DNA from: Microbacterium sp. Se63.02b | Lineage (GTDB): Bacteria > Actinomycetota > Actinomycetes > Actinomycetales > Microbacteriaceae | Assembly (NCBI RefSeq): GCF_014171575.1 | Contig: NZ_CP050453.1 | Location: 2,728,001-2,792,000, forward strand | Length of the DNA: 64,000 bases | Direction of reading: 5' to 3' | Shown here: piece by piece, positions 1-9,310 of the stretch | Layout: each line of letters begins with the position of its first letter | Position numbering within the stretch: the first letter of the stretch is position 1 | Made by a program: the position numbers and the translations under genes | The notes under the pieces: generated by a model | Databases searched by the model: none | What the model saw: only the letters and a program-made list of their open reading frames with translations | What the model was told of the DNA's origin: nothing

Positions 1-538
1 CTCGGCGACCAGCCGCTGACCGTGGTGAGCGCGTACGTGCACTCCGGCGAGGCCGACACCCCGAAGCAGGACGAGAAGTGGAAGTTCCTCGACGCGTTCG
101 GCACCCGCCTCGGCGAGCTCGGCTCCGACGGCGCTCTCGCGCTCGTGACCGGCGACCTCAACGTCGGGCACCGAGAGCTCGACATCAAGAACTGGCGAGG
201 CAACCGCAAGAAAGCCGGCTTCCTCCCCCGAGAACGCGCATACTTCGACCGGTTCCTCGGTGAGTCCGGCGCGGAGGTCACCGCGGTCGACGGCACGATC
301 GGCACCGGTCTGGGCTGGGTCGATGTCGGACGTCGGTTCCACGGCGAGATCGACGGCCCCTACACTGGTGGTCGATGCGCGGGCAGGCGTTCGACAACGA
401 CTCCGGCTGGCGCATCGACTATCACCTCGCGACGCCCGCTCTCGCGGAGCGCGTCGAGACCTATCACGTCGCCCGCGCGGCGGCTACGACCAACGCTGGA
501 GCGACCACGCTCCGGTCGTCGTCGACTACCGCTACTGA
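1..538 (+). CDS. xth: Exodeoxyribonuclease III, 3' part, two frameshifts
   Basis: This is the C-terminal part of an exonuclease III / AP endonuclease of the EEP fold, a DNA-repair enzyme acting at abasic sites; its start lies outside the window. The frame shows the catalytic GDLNVGH segment near nt 150-170. Later segments GWRIDYHLATP and SDHAP, typical of the family's C-terminal active site, lie in two other frames. Two single-base losses explain this: one near nt 364, where TAC-AC(C)-TGG-TGG would restore the YTWW motif, and one near nt 483. The stop is TGA 536-538. The downstream neighbour is convergent and its stop ends 1 nt away. The breaks are probably read errors, because the protein is otherwise well conserved. 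Confidence 0.85.
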
Positions 539-1235
539 GCGCTCGTCCGCGGCTCAGGCTCGGGCTCGGGCTCGGGATCGGGCTCGGGCTCGGGCTCAGG
601 CTCGGGCTCGGGCTCGGGCTCGGGGTACCGATACCACCCACGCGGTACTCCAGAACCGTGCCCAGCAAGGGACTCCTGGCCCTCATCGACACCGTGCGAC
701 GCCCGTGGGCCTCATCCCAGCCGTCGACGAGATCCACGTGCACGCCGAGGATGCCGCGGAGCGCGATCCGGCGCCTGCCCAGTCGCAGCGCGACCGCGAG
801 CGTACGCATGCGCAGGGCTCCCTCCGGCGTGACCGAGCACTCTTCGAGCATCTCCACGCGTCCGCGGGCCCCGAGGGCGTTGTGGACCACGCCGGGCTTC
901 GCGGTGGCTGTGAGCCGATCCACGACGTGCTGCGTCCCCTTCGCGAAGCGGAGTTCGCGCCTGGTGTGGAGGATGGATCGGCCCGAGTCGGAAAGCGACG
1001 TGGCGGTGCGGATCCGGAAGGGCACGTCGCGCGCGAAGCGCGTGACGCACAGCCCAGGGCCGACGACGGGTGCTGCCAGCGCCGTGAGTCCGCGGAAACG
1101 GCTGCCGGCGACGACGAAGATCCCCTCCGCCTGATCGTCGTCGACGGTCGTCCGCAGCTGCGCGAGGATCGCCGGATGGAGTCGGTCTGCCTGCGCCCCC
1201 AGCACCTCGAGGAAGACCGCACCCCGAGCGGTCAT
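532..1235 (-). CDS. DUF4166 domain protein with Pro-Glu tail, frameshift
   Basis: The protein resembles the DUF4166 family, of unknown function: an early VLG..ADRLHPAIL segment, then a G-F-VAGSRFRGL segment and the closing SPLLGTVLEYR. The ATG at 1235 is preferred because GAGGGA sits 7 nt upstream; a start at 1292 is possible but lacks this. As written, the frame runs on antisense into the exonuclease gene. Adding one base to the CCC at 637-639 moves it into a frame reading GWYRYP followed by about 12 Pro-Glu pairs and a stop (TAG) at 532-534, next to the convergent exonuclease stop. That corrected end is an inference but gives a family-like C terminus plus an acidic tail. Confidence 0.65.
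551..622. repeat. Hexanucleotide tandem repeat GGCTCG, 12 units
   Basis: Twelve consecutive 6-bp units fit GGCTCG. Units 1 and 8 are GGCTCA and unit 5 is GGATCG. Read on the minus strand in the corrected frame, the array encodes a Pro-Glu tail with one Asp, closing the DUF4166 gene. Hexamer repeats keep frame when copy number changes, so tail length could vary between strains. Confidence 0.9.
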
Positions 1236-1296
1236 GCCCGGTTCCCTCGGGAGCGTGAGATCATGCGCCCATCGTAGAGCGCGCGCACGCACCCCA

Positions 1297-1302
1297 TAGG
1301 AT
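1297..1302 (+). promoter_or_regulatory. -10 box for leaderless trpS
   Basis: TAGGAT lies 7 nt before the GTG start of trpS, and there is no Shine-Dalgarno sequence between them. The spacing puts the transcription start at or near the start codon, as in leaderless actinobacterial mRNAs. Confidence 0.5.
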
Positions 1303-1309
1303 TGATGCT

Positions 1310-2314
1310 GTGACGAAACCCCGCCTCTACTCCGGAATGCAGCCCTCAGCCGACTCCCTTCAGATCGGCAACTACATCGGCGCGCTGCTCCAGTGGCGAG
1401 ATCTGCAGAACTCCTACGACGCGTACTTCTCGGTCGTCGACCTGCACGCCCTCACCGTCGCGCAGGATCCGGCTGAGCTGCGGGAGAAGACGCGACGCAC
1501 GGCCGCACAGTACATCGCCGCGGGCATCGAGCCCTCGCTGTCGACGCTGTACGTGCAGTCGCACGTCCGCGCCCACGCCGAGCTCGCGTGGATACTCAGC
1601 ACGATCACCGGTTTCGGTGAGGCCGGCCGCATGACCCAGTTCAAGGACAAATCGAGCCGATACGGCGCCGATGCCACCAGCGTCGGACTGTTCACCTACC
1701 CGGTGCTCATGGCCGCCGACATCCTGCTCTACCAGACCGACGTCGTGCCGGTCGGCGACGATCAGAAGCAGCATGTGGAGCTGACGCGCGACCTCGCGGA
1801 GCGGTTCAACTCCCGCTTCGGCGAGACCTTCACCGTGCCGATGCCGGTCATCCAGAAGGAGACCGCCCGCATCTACGACCTGCAGAACCCGACGGCCAAG
1901 ATGTCGAAGTCGGCCGAGAGCGACGCAGGTGTGCTGTGGATGCTCGACGACCCGGCGAAGTCGGCGAAGAAGATCATGCGGGCCGTCACCGACAACGAGG
2001 GGTCAGTGCGCTTCGACCGGGAGAACAAGCCGGGGGTCTCGAACCTGCTGACGATCTACGCCGCTCTCTCCGGGCGTCAGGTCGCGGCGATCGAGGACGA
2101 GTACGCGGGGCGCGGCTACGGCGACTTCAAGAAGGGCCTCGCCGAGGTCGTCGTGAACGAGTTCGAGCCGGTGCGCGCCCGCGCCCTCGAGCTGCTCGAC
2201 GATCCCGCGGAACTCGACCGCATCCTCGCGGAGAACGCCGGCCGCGCGGACGCCGTCGCCGACGAGACCCTGTCCCATGTGTACGACCGCGTGGGGCTGC
2301 TCCGCCGCGTCTGA
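1310..2314 (+). CDS. trpS: Tryptophan--tRNA ligase
   Basis: Class I aminoacyl-tRNA synthetase that charges tRNA-Trp in the cytoplasm. The 334-residue length is normal for bacterial TrpRS. The HIGH-equivalent region is at residues 10-23 ([11 protein letters not shown]), and the second ATP-binding signature KMSKS is intact at residues 197-201. Further typical segments are [15 protein letters not shown] and the [13 protein letters not shown] adenylate-pocket loop. The reading frame is uninterrupted. GTG at 1310 is the chosen start, because it opens the conserved N terminus and follows a -10-like TAGGAT with no leader. The gene appears monocistronic, followed 21 nt later by another leaderless-type gene. 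Confidence 0.97.
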   Translation: MTKPRLYSGMQPSADSLQIGNYIGALLQWRDLQNSYDAYFSVVDLHALTVAQDPAELREKTRRTAAQYIAAGIEPSLSTLYVQSHVRAHAELAWILSTITGFGEAGRMTQFKDKSSRYGADATSVGLFTYPVLMAADILLYQTDVVPVGDDQKQHVELTRDLAERFNSRFGETFTVPMPVIQKETARIYDLQNPTAKMSKSAESDAGVLWMLDDPAKSAKKIMRAVTDNEGSVRFDRENKPGVSNLLTIYAALSGRQVAAIEDEYAGRGYGDFKKGLAEVVVNEFEPVRARALELLDDPAELDRILAENAGRADAVADETLSHVYDRVGLLRRV

Positions 2315-2323
2315 GCCGCGCCC

Positions 2324-2329
2324 TAGGAT
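2324..2329 (+). promoter_or_regulatory. -10 box for leaderless DUF4190-like gene
   Basis: TAGGAT is followed by exactly 6 nt and a GTG start. It is the same hexamer as the one found before trpS, and there is no ribosome binding site. Confidence 0.5.
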
Positions 2330-2335
2330 GGGGGC

Positions 2336-3057
2336 GTGACAGATCCGCAGCTGCCTCCCCGTCCGGCGCCGAGAACCCCGGCTCGTTCGTGCCACCCACG
2401 GCATCGGGGGCCGCCCCCGCCCCGGAGGCTCCATCCGGAGTGGTCCCGCCGCCCGCTGCAATACCCGCATATCCGGCGGCACCTCCCGCGTACCCCGCAG
2501 CTCCGCCCACCCCAGCGGCGGCTCCCCGTATCCGACGGCTGCTCCCGCGTATCCGCAGACGCCTCCGTACGCGCCCGCGCAGGGCGCGCCGGCCGCCCCT
2601 CCCGGTGCGTATCAGGTCCCCGTGGGCGGGTATGCCGCCCGGCCGGCGCCTACCCGTGCCGGAGACCGCCCCGCGCCCGTCGGCGTACCTCGGGATGCTC
2701 GCTCTGATCCTCGCCCTGGTCGCCGCCGTGGTCCCCGCGATCGTGGTCGGGATCAGCGCCTTCGAGATCGGACGCGTCCTGCCCCAGGGCGTCTCGACCA
2801 CGACCACCGAAGACCTCAGCGTGCTCGCGCCCGCGCGGGATCAGGTGTTGTGGGCCGAGCTCTCGTTCTGGGCGGGGACGATCCTCGGTATCGCGGCCAT
2901 CGTGGTCGGGATACTCGCAATCGCCAAGAAACGGGGTCGCGGCGCGGGGATCGCCGCACTCGTCATCGCCGTGGTCGGAGCCGTGATCTTCTTCATCGTC
3001 CTGGTGTCGGCCCTCGCCGCAGGCAGTGCGGTCGGCTTCTCCAGCTATCCCGCCTGA
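2336..3057 (+). CDS. Pro-rich DUF4190-like membrane protein, frameshifted
   Basis: A Pro/Ala/Tyr-rich N-terminal region (about 115 residues with repeated AYPAAPP-like units) is followed by hydrophobic segments around nt 2700-2765, 2860-2925 and 2955-3040. The pattern fits small DUF4190-type membrane proteins of actinobacteria; the function is unknown. The coding frame changes three times: CCCC at 2356-2359 and CCCC near 2512-2515 each become consistent with one extra C, and a further shift of two missing bases (or one extra) lies near 2672-2682. After correction the protein starts MTDPQLPPP and ends FSSYPA at 3057. Such a low-complexity, C-rich gene would be especially prone to homopolymer errors. 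Confidence 0.7.
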
Positions 3058-3112
3058 TCGCGCCGGCCTGCCCAGCCGGGCGCGTCGGCCCACGCGACCG
3101 GGCGCGCCGGCA

Positions 3113-3693
3113 TCACCGTGGAGCGTGGTGCTTCTGCTGGGCCGCGAGCAGCCCTTCGCCGACGAGCAGCTCGACCGCATCGGCCGCGTCGTCGATGAGG
3201 ATCGACAGGTTGGGCCGCTCTTCCTTGCCGAAAGGCGAGAGGACCCAGTCCGCCGGGTCCTGACGGCCGACGGGCCGACCGATACCCACTCGCACACGGG
3301 GAAATCTGCCGTACCGAGGGCACGCGCGACATCGCGCACGCCGTTGTGTCCGCCGTGCCCGCCCCCGGTCTTGAGCTTGATGGTGTCGAACGGGATGTCG
3401 AGCTCGTCGTGCACGACGACGACCTGCTCGACGGGGACCGAGTAGAACCGCGCCAGTGCGGCCACCGGGGTTCCGGAGACGTTCATGAAGGTGTTGGGCT
3501 TCGCGAGCACGAGCTTGTCGGCACCGGGTCGCAGCCACGTCTCGACGACGCGTGCCCCGCCCTTGTGCTCGCGGAACGCCTCGTTCCGGCGCGCAGCGAT
3601 CTCGTCGACCACCATCTGACCGATGTTGTGACGGGTGTTCTCGTACCGCGGACCGGGGTTGCCGAGCCCGACCACGAGCCAGGTCGATGCCAT
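3113..3693 (-). CDS. pth: Peptidyl-tRNA hydrolase, frameshift
   Basis: Pth releases peptides from peptidyl-tRNA after translation drop-off and is essential in bacteria. The N terminus [21 protein letters not shown] contains the catalytic His, followed by the [10 protein letters not shown] and [26 protein letters not shown] blocks. Near nt 3298-3301 the frame breaks: the GGGG on the plus strand needs one more G to join [22 protein letters not shown], the normal Pth C-terminal half. The inferred product is about 193 residues, the usual size. It lies downstream of rplY on the same strand, a common pairing. Because the enzyme is essential, the break is most likely a sequencing error. Confidence 0.92.
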
Positions 3694-3740
3694 GTCCTCG
3701 TCCTCTCCCTGCGCGGGCGAAACGCCTCGGTCAGGATACG

Positions 3741-3775
3741 ACAGAGGGGACGCGATCGGATCGCGTCCCCTCTGT
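3741..3775. terminator. 17-bp perfect hairpin between rplY and pth
   Basis: ACAGAGGGGACGCGATC and its exact reverse complement are separated by a single base. The hairpin lies between rplY and pth, both on the minus strand. It could terminate rplY transcripts or reduce read-through into pth; no clear U tract follows. Confidence 0.75.
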
Positions 3776-3792
3776 GATGATTCAGCCGGAGA

Positions 3793-4407
3793 TCACTCCG
3801 CGGCGGCCTCGTCGGACGCCTCGGCGGTCTCACCCTCGGCCGCGGTCTCGTCCTCATCCTCGGTGGGAGCAGCAGGAACGGAGACGGCGACGACGAGCAC
3901 CTCGGGGTCGGAGAGCAGCGTGGAGCCCTTGGGGAGCTTCACCTCGGCGGCCGTGATGTGCGCGCCCTCTTCGAGACCCTCGACCGAGACCTCGATGTTC
4001 TGCGGGATGTGGGTGGCCTCAGCCTCGATCGACAGCGTGGTCGCGTCGAGGTTCACGATGGTGCCGGAGGCGGACTCGCCGGTGACGACGATCGGGACGT
4101 CGATCGCGACCTTCTCGCCCTTCTTCACGACGAGCAGGTCGATGTGCTCGATGATCTGGTGCACGGGGTCCTTCTGGACGTCCTTCACCAGGGCGAGCTG
4201 GGACTTGCCCTCGATGTCGAGCTCGAGCAGCGCGTTGGCACGACGGATGATGAGCGAGACCTGGTGGCCGGGCAGCGCCACGTGCACGGGCTCGGTGCCG
4301 TGACCGTAGATGACGGCGGGGATCTTGCCGGCAGCGCGGAGGCGGCGGGCGAAGCCCTTGCCGAAGCTCTCGCGGAGCTCGGCGTGGACCTTGGTGTCTT
4401 CAGACAT
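3793..4407 (-). CDS. rplY: 50S ribosomal protein L25/general stress protein Ctc
   Basis: A 204-residue long-form L25 that binds 5S rRNA. Residues 1-95 form the L25 RNA-binding domain (RESFGKGFARRLRAAGKIPAVIYGHG..., then KDVQKDPVHQIIEHIDLL). Residues 100-180 form the TL5/Ctc beta domain (GTIVNLDATTLSIEAEATHIPQ). The extreme C terminus is an acidic Glu/Ala-rich tail. The start is supported by GAAGGAG about 6 nt upstream of the ATG. The gene sits directly upstream of pth with a strong hairpin between them. The frame is intact. Confidence 0.96.
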   Translation of the reverse strand: MSEDTKVHAELRESFGKGFARRLRAAGKIPAVIYGHGTEPVHVALPGHQVSLIIRRANALLELDIEGKSQLALVKDVQKDPVHQIIEHIDLLVVKKGEKVAIDVPIVVTGESASGTIVNLDATTLSIEAEATHIPQNIEVSVEGLEEGAHITAAEVKLPKGSTLLSDPEVLVVAVSVPAAPTEDEDETAAEGETAEASDEAAAE

Positions 4408-4634
4408 GGGGTTCTCCTTCGGGGCACGCAGCGAAGGCGCCGCGCGGTGGTCTTGGAATTGTGGGACTCGAACGCGGACGCGTGAGGAAAGCCACCGGGC
4501 TTGCTTCGCCGCGTCGATAACGGATGAACGCGCACGCGCAGAAGCATCCCTCGCCGAGGTACAGCCTCAATGGTACCGGATGACCCGGTAGGCTGAAGAC
4601 ACCGGTCCTTTTCTGCAGAACACGGAGAACCCCC

Positions 4635-4760
4635 ATGCTCGACGGCGCCTTTTTCTCGCACGCACTGCTGTGGCTGATCGGCGCCATGAGCGTGTGCGCC
4701 GTCGTGGGCAGCCTCGGCGCCCTCTTCGCCATGGGCCGCTCGGGCTACCGCAAGGACTGA
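4635..4760 (+). CDS. 41-residue single-pass membrane peptide
   Basis: A short open frame starts with ATG at 4635 and ends with TGA at 4758-4760. The product begins MLDGAFFSHALLWLIG, runs through one hydrophobic stretch (about residues 8-33) with Gly and Ala positions, and ends GRSGYRKD, a positively charged end expected on the cytoplasmic side. It lies alone between the divergent rplY and convergent gluconokinase genes. No family was recognised. Codon use is GC-rich at third positions like its neighbours, which favours a real gene. The upstream ACGGAGAAC may serve as a ribosome binding site. Confidence 0.55.
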   Translation: MLDGAFFSHALLWLIGAMSVCAVVGSLGALFAMGRSGYRKD

Positions 4761-4768
4761 TCTCGGCG

Positions 4769-5266
4769 TCAGGCCGCTGACGACCGCACGGCGTCCCGGA
4801 TGACCCGCACTTCTTCGTCCAGGCCGAGCGACGCCTGAACCTGGACGCCCGTCTCCCCGGGCTGCAACGACTCGAGCGTCTCCAACTGGGAGTCCAGCAG
4901 CGATGCCGGCATGAAGTGTGCCTCGCGGGCATCCAACCGTTGCGCCAACGTCGCCCGATCGACCACCAGTTCTGCGAAGAACACGTCCGGCGCCTCCGCG
5001 CGGATCGCGTCACGATACCTCCGCCGCAGCGCCGAGCAGGCGACCACGATGAGATCCTCGCTGCGAAGCGTCACGCCGACGGTCCGCAGCCACGGCATCC
5101 TGTCGTCGTCATCGAGCGGGATGCCGGCGGCCATCTTGTCGACGTTGGTCAGCGGGTGCAGGTCGTCGCCGTCGACGAAGCGTGCGCCGACGGCTTCGGC
5201 CAGCGCGCTGCCGACCGTGGACTTGCCACTGCCGCTCGGCCCCATCACCACGATGCGCAGGCTCAA
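4769..5266 (-). CDS. gntK: Gluconokinase
   Basis: Cytoplasmic kinase converting D-gluconate and ATP to 6-phosphogluconate. The P-loop GPSGSGKST is at residues 9-17, followed by DGDDLHPLTNVDKMAAGIPLDDDDRMPWL, the gluconate/Mg signature of the thermoresistant GntK family, and the CSALRRRYRD segment. The length of about 165 residues is typical. The start is taken as TTG at 5266, overlapping the TGA of the upstream dehydrogenase and giving the N terminus MSLRIVVMG. The overlap implies translational coupling. The product of this enzyme is the substrate of gnd, encoded divergently about 1.2 kb away. Confidence 0.93.
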   Translation of the reverse strand: MSLRIVVMGPSGSGKSTVGSALAEAVGARFVDGDDLHPLTNVDKMAAGIPLDDDDRMPWLRTVGVTLRSEDLIVVACSALRRRYRDAIRAEAPDVFFAELVVDRATLAQRLDAREAHFMPASLLDSQLETLESLQPGETGVQVQASLGLDEEVRVIRDAVRSSAA

Positions 5267-6320
5267 TAGAACTCCACGGTGTCGACGACGGCACGCAGTT
5301 CTTGTCCGTCGAGCAGGCGCGTCGCGTTGTCGGCGAAGCGGCGGGCGATCCGCTCCTCCTCCTTCGAACTGAGCGCGGCGGTGTGCGGACTCACCAGCAC
5401 GTTCGGGTGCGCCCACAGCGGAGACGTGTCATCGAGGGGTTCCTGCTCGAAGACGTCGAGTGCCGCGAAGGCCACGCGTCCGTCGTCCAGCGCCGGAAGC
5501 AGGGCCGCCTCGTCGATGACGCTGCCGCGGCCCACGTTCGTGAGGATGACGCCCGGACGCACTGCGGCGAGCACGTCCGCACCGATGAGGTGTCGCGTCT
5601 GGGCGGTCTCGGGCAGCGTCACGACGATCGCATCGACCTTCCGCACCGCATCGACCAGCTCATCGAGTGGCACGAGGCGGTCGACGCCGTCGACAGGTTG
5701 TCCGGACCGGGTCGTGCCCCAGACCTCGGCGCCGAGAGCGTGGAAGCGGCGTGCGCATTCGGAACCGATGCCGCCGAGGCCGACGATCAGGACCGTCATC
5801 TCGTCGACCTGACGCATCTCCCAGCGCTCCGGCCAGGTGCGCGCGCGCTGGTCGGCCAGAAGACGCGGCAGCCCCTTCGCTCCGGCGAGCACCGCGAACA
5901 CGGCGAACTCGGCGAGGGTGCCGCCGTGCACGCCGGCGCTCGTGGTGAACACGATCCGGTCCAGCGCCTCACGGTCGAGACCTGCCGCCTTGATCGAGCT
6001 GCCTCCCCGGCCGCCGTCGTCATGACCCACCGCAGACGGGGATTCGCGGCCACCGTGCGGGCGAGGGCGGCGGGATCGACGTCCGGGATGCCGAACAGGA
6101 CGTCGGCGGAGTCGACCATCTCGTCGAACGCCGCCTGCTGTGAGGGGCTGCGGACGAACGCCGGATCCCCCGTCCAGTCGGCGGGGCCGCGCATGGGCGG
6201 CATCACGGAGTGGTCGCGGACGACCTCGAGACGCGGCTCACGCTCTTCGATGAGCCGGCACAGCTCTTCGGGAAGGGGAACGGCCACGACCGCTCGCACC
6301 TTGGTCTCGGGCTCTGTCAT
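5263..6320 (-). CDS. D-2-hydroxyacid dehydrogenase, frameshift
   Basis: NAD(P)H-dependent dehydrogenase of the D-isomer 2-hydroxyacid family. The Rossmann motif VLIVGLGGIGSECARRF is followed by the catalytic regions VVTLPETAQT, LTNVGRGSVIDEAAL, FEQEPL and the PHTAALS histidine motif. The N-terminal 110 residues lie in another frame: adding one base to the CCCC at 6005-6008 joins VMTTAAG to IKAAGLD. The start ATG 6320 has an AGGGAG ribosome site. The stop overlaps the gluconokinase start. Next to gluconokinase it could be a 2-ketogluconate or glyoxylate reductase feeding gluconate to GntK; the substrate is an inference from context. Confidence 0.88.
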
Positions 6321-6490
6321 CGGGACTCCCTCCGCGCACGGCACTGATCCGACCAGCGTAGAGGGCACAGCCTGCCTCGCCGAACTCGCCGCCACCTCTG
6401 ACGTCCGTCGCCTCGTGACACAGGTGAGCGCCGACCTCCCGTACAGCGATACGCTGAAACCACCCCTTCTTCACGATCGAGGAGCCTTCT

Positions 6491-7943
6491 GTGCCCGAAG
6501 CATCAGCGAACATCGGAGTCGTCGGACTCGCCGTCATGGGATCGAACCTCGCCCGCAACCTCGCCAGCCGCGAGGGCAACACGGTGGCGATCTTCAACCG
6601 CAGCTACGAGAAGACCCAGACGCTCCTCGACGAGCACCCCGCGGCCGGTTTCGTCCCGGCGCGCACCTACCAGGAGTTCGCCGACTCGCTGCAGAAGCCG
6701 CGCACCGCGATCATCATGGTCAAGGCCGGCGGCCCGACCGACGCCGTGATCGACGCGCTCGTCGAGGTGTTCGAGCCGGGCGACATCATCGTCGACGGCG
6801 GCAACGCGTATTTCCCCGACACGATCCGCCGCGAGAAGGCGGTCAGGGAGACCGGCATCAACTTCGTCGGCGCCGGCATCTCCGGCGGCGAGGAGGGTGC
6901 TCACCGGTCCGTCGATCATGCCCGGCGGCTCCGACGAGTCGTGGATCACGCTCGGCCCGATCCTCAAGTCGATCGCCGCGATCGCCGAGGGTGAGCCGTG
7001 CGTGACGCACGTCGGCCACGACGGCGCCGGCCACTTCGTCAAGATGGTGCACAACGGCATCGAGTACGCCGACATGCAGCTCATCGCCGAGGCCTACGAC
7101 CTGATCCGCCGCGGCACGGGCAAGTCGCCCGCCGAGATCGCGGAGATCTTCGCCGAATGGAACAAGGGCGAGCTCGAGTCGTACCTGATCGAGATCACCG
7201 CCGAGGTGCTCCGCCAGGTGGATGCCTCGACCGGCAAGCCCCTCGTCGACGTGATCCTCGACCAGGCCGGAGCCAAGGGCACCGGCGCCTGGACCGTGCA
7301 GACCGCGCTCTCGCTCGGCGTCCCCGTGTCGGGCATCGCCGAGGCCACCTTCGCCCGCTCGCTGTCATCGCACCCCGAGCAGCGCGCCGTCGCCGGCGGC
7401 CTCCCCGGCCCCGACGAGGAGTTCACGGTCGCAGCCGACGACACCGAGCAGTTCATCGAGGATGTCCGCCTGGCGCTGTACGCCTCCAAGATCGTCGCGT
7501 ACTCGCAGGGCTTCGACGAGATCCGCGCCGGTGCGGCCGAGTACGGCTGGAATATCGACCTCGGTGCGATCTCGAAGATCTGGCGCGGCGGCTGCATCAT
7601 CCGTGCGCAGTTCCTCAACCGCATCGCCGACGCCTACGCCGCGACCCCCGATCTGCCGGTGCTGATGACGGCACCGTACTTCGCGGAGGCGTTCACGCGG
7701 GCACAGGCGTCGTGGCGTCGGGTTGTCGTGACCGCCGCCCAGGCCGGCATCCCGGCCCCTGCGTTCTCGTCGTCGCTGTCGTACTACGACGGCATCCGCG
7801 CCGACCGCCTGCCTGCCGCCCTCGTGCAGGGTCAGCGCGACTTCTTCGGCGCGCACACCTACAAGCGCATCGACAAGGAAGGCACCTTCCACACGCTGTG
7901 GTCGGGAGACCGCACCGAGATCGAGGCGGAAGACACGCACTGA
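6491..7943 (+). CDS. gnd: 6-phosphogluconate dehydrogenase (decarboxylating), frameshift
   Basis: Oxidises 6-phosphogluconate to ribulose 5-phosphate plus CO2 in the pentose phosphate pathway. The N-terminal NADP fold starts IGVVGLAVMGSNLARNLA; the substrate signature GPSIMPGG and the catalytic GHFVKMVHNGIEYADMQ follow; the C-terminal helical domain includes IWRGGCIIR. The total of about 484 residues is normal for the long form. The break is at nt 6893-6901, where GGEEG changes frame before LTGPS; inserting GC in GGTGCTC would restore GGEEGALTGPS (a G-run loss is an alternative). GTG 6491 follows a GGAG site. A gene central to metabolism is unlikely to be truly broken. Confidence 0.95.
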
Positions 7944-7954
7944 CCTCGTGCCAT

Positions 7955-7990
7955 CGAAGGGCCGGACACCGCGAGGTGCCCGGCCCTTCG
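7955..7990. terminator. Bidirectional hairpin terminator after gnd
   Basis: The arms CGAAGGGCCGG and CCGGCCCTTCG enclose an extra CACC/GGTG stem with one mismatch and a GCGA loop. It lies between the convergent ends of gnd and the FAD oxidase. Confidence 0.85.
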
Positions 7991-7994
7991 TGCG

Positions 7995-9254
7995 TCACAC
8001 GAGGATGTTGTGATTGCGGCGGAAGAGGTTCTGCGGGTCCCACGCCGCCTTGGTCGCACGCAGCCGGGTGAGCGCTGCCGGCGAGAACATACCCGGCACC
8101 GCCTCCGGTCGTTCGGTGTCGGCGAAGTTGCCGTACTCGGCGAGGCGGCCGGCGCGGATCGCCTCCCCGTCTGCCTCGATCGCGGAGCGTGTGGCCTCGT
8201 CGAGCATCCCGGGGATGTCGAACGCGCCGGCCATCACGAACCAGTTCGCCGTGCGCGCGGGGAACGCGGTGTCTTCCTGCGCGACGTCGTGGAACGCCCC
8301 GCCCAGCGACCGCAGGAAGACGACGGAGGCCGGATACGCGCGGCGGAAGGCGACGAGCCGCTCGATGAGCTCGTCGTCGAGATCGGCGTAGAGGCCGTTG
8401 CCGCCGATGAACCCGGGAGGCGCGGGAGCATCGTCACCCTCCGGCTGCGGCATCTCCATCAGCACGTCTCGGTATGCCGGAGTGGTGATCTCGGTCTGCA
8501 CCCCGTCGAGCGCGGTGATCGGAGCCAACACCGCGCGCAGCCGATCGGGCTCCGGAGCTGCCCAGACGGCGCTCAGTCGCGCACCAGCCGGAGCGCTCGG
8601 ATCCATCGGCGGGACGTCCATGTACGTCACGGTGAGCTCGCGCGGCGCCGTACGCAGCAGCTCCCTCGTGGTGCGGAGGACCTCCGCGGCATCGCCGTCG
8701 ACGACGCTCTCGGCGAAGGCGATGCCCGGCAACGGGTGCGCGGCGAAGTCGAAGCGGGTGACCACGCCGAAGTTGCCTCCGCCGCCGCGCAACGCCCAGA
8801 AGAGTTCAGGATGCGCCTCGGGCGAGACCTCGACGACGTCGCCCGATGCCGTGACCACCTGCGCGCCGACCAGTTGATCGACGGCGAGACCCCAGGCTCG
8901 CACCATCCATCCGATGCCGCCGCCGAGCGTGAGACCACCGACACCGACCGATGCGGTGTCGCCGGAGCTGAGTGCGAGACCGTGCGCCGCCAACGCGGTG
9001 GCGACGTCACCCCACACCGCGCCGCCGCCGATGTGCACGGTGGCACCGTCGACCTCGATGCCGGACAGTTCGGAGAGTTCGAGACGCATGCCGTCGGCGG
9101 GGACATGCGACCACGGGCCGTGTCCGCCGGCGACCACGGTCAAGGGGACGGCCTCACGGGCGGCTTCTCGCACGACGTCGGCGAGTTCTTCGACGGTGCG
9201 AGGGCGGTGGACGGAGGGGCGGGGAGGAACAGAAGCATCGATGCTGTCAGCCAT
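7995..9254 (-). CDS. FAD-linked oxidase, berberine-bridge type
   Basis: A 419-residue flavoprotein of the PCMH/BBE family, which oxidises alcohols, sugars or secondary metabolites with O2. VVAGGHGPWSHVP contains His45, the usual covalent FAD attachment site. The family signature GGGIGWMVRAWGLAVDQLVGAQVVTASG follows, then RGGGGNFGVVTRFDF. The C-terminal block NFADTE...WDPQNLFRRNHNI is the BBE domain, which binds the isoalloxazine edge. ATG 9254 is chosen because a -10-like TACAGT stands 6 nt upstream (leaderless). There is no signal peptide, so it is probably cytoplasmic. The substrate cannot be told from the sequence. Confidence 0.9.
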   Translation of the reverse strand: MADSIDASVPPRPSVHRPRTVEELADVVREAAREAVPLTVVAGGHGPWSHVPADGMRLELSELSGIEVDGATVHIGGGAVWGDVATALAAHGLALSSGDTASVGVGGLTLGGGIGWMVRAWGLAVDQLVGAQVVTASGDVVEVSPEAHPELFWALRGGGGNFGVVTRFDFAAHPLPGIAFAESVVDGDAAEVLRTTRELLRTAPRELTVTYMDVPPMDPSAPAGARLSAVWAAPEPDRLRAVLAPITALDGVQTEITTPAYRDVLMEMPQPEGDDAPAPPGFIGGNGLYADLDDELIERLVAFRRAYPASVVFLRSLGGAFHDVAQEDTAFPARTANWFVMAGAFDIPGMLDEATRSAIEADGEAIRAGRLAEYGNFADTERPEAVPGMFSPAALTRLRATKAAWDPQNLFRRNHNILV

Positions 9255-9260
9255 GCCGAC

Positions 9261-9266
9261 ACTGTA
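9261..9266 (-). promoter_or_regulatory. -10 box for leaderless FAD oxidase
   Basis: On the minus strand TACAGT is followed by 6 nt and the ATG at 9254. No Shine-Dalgarno sequence is present. Confidence 0.45.
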
Positions 9267-9310
9267 GCCACGGGTACCGACATCGCGCACCGGTCCCGCC
9301 CCGGCCCGCC

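Noticed and set aside
551..622. CRISPR array
   Set aside because: The unit is a 6-bp tandem repeat without spacers, inside a coding region.
1936..3057. A 373-codon frame running from inside trpS to the membrane-protein end
   Set aside because: Its first 130 codons are out of frame with the real trpS. Only the part from about 2350 on is coding, and that belongs to the gene starting at 2336.
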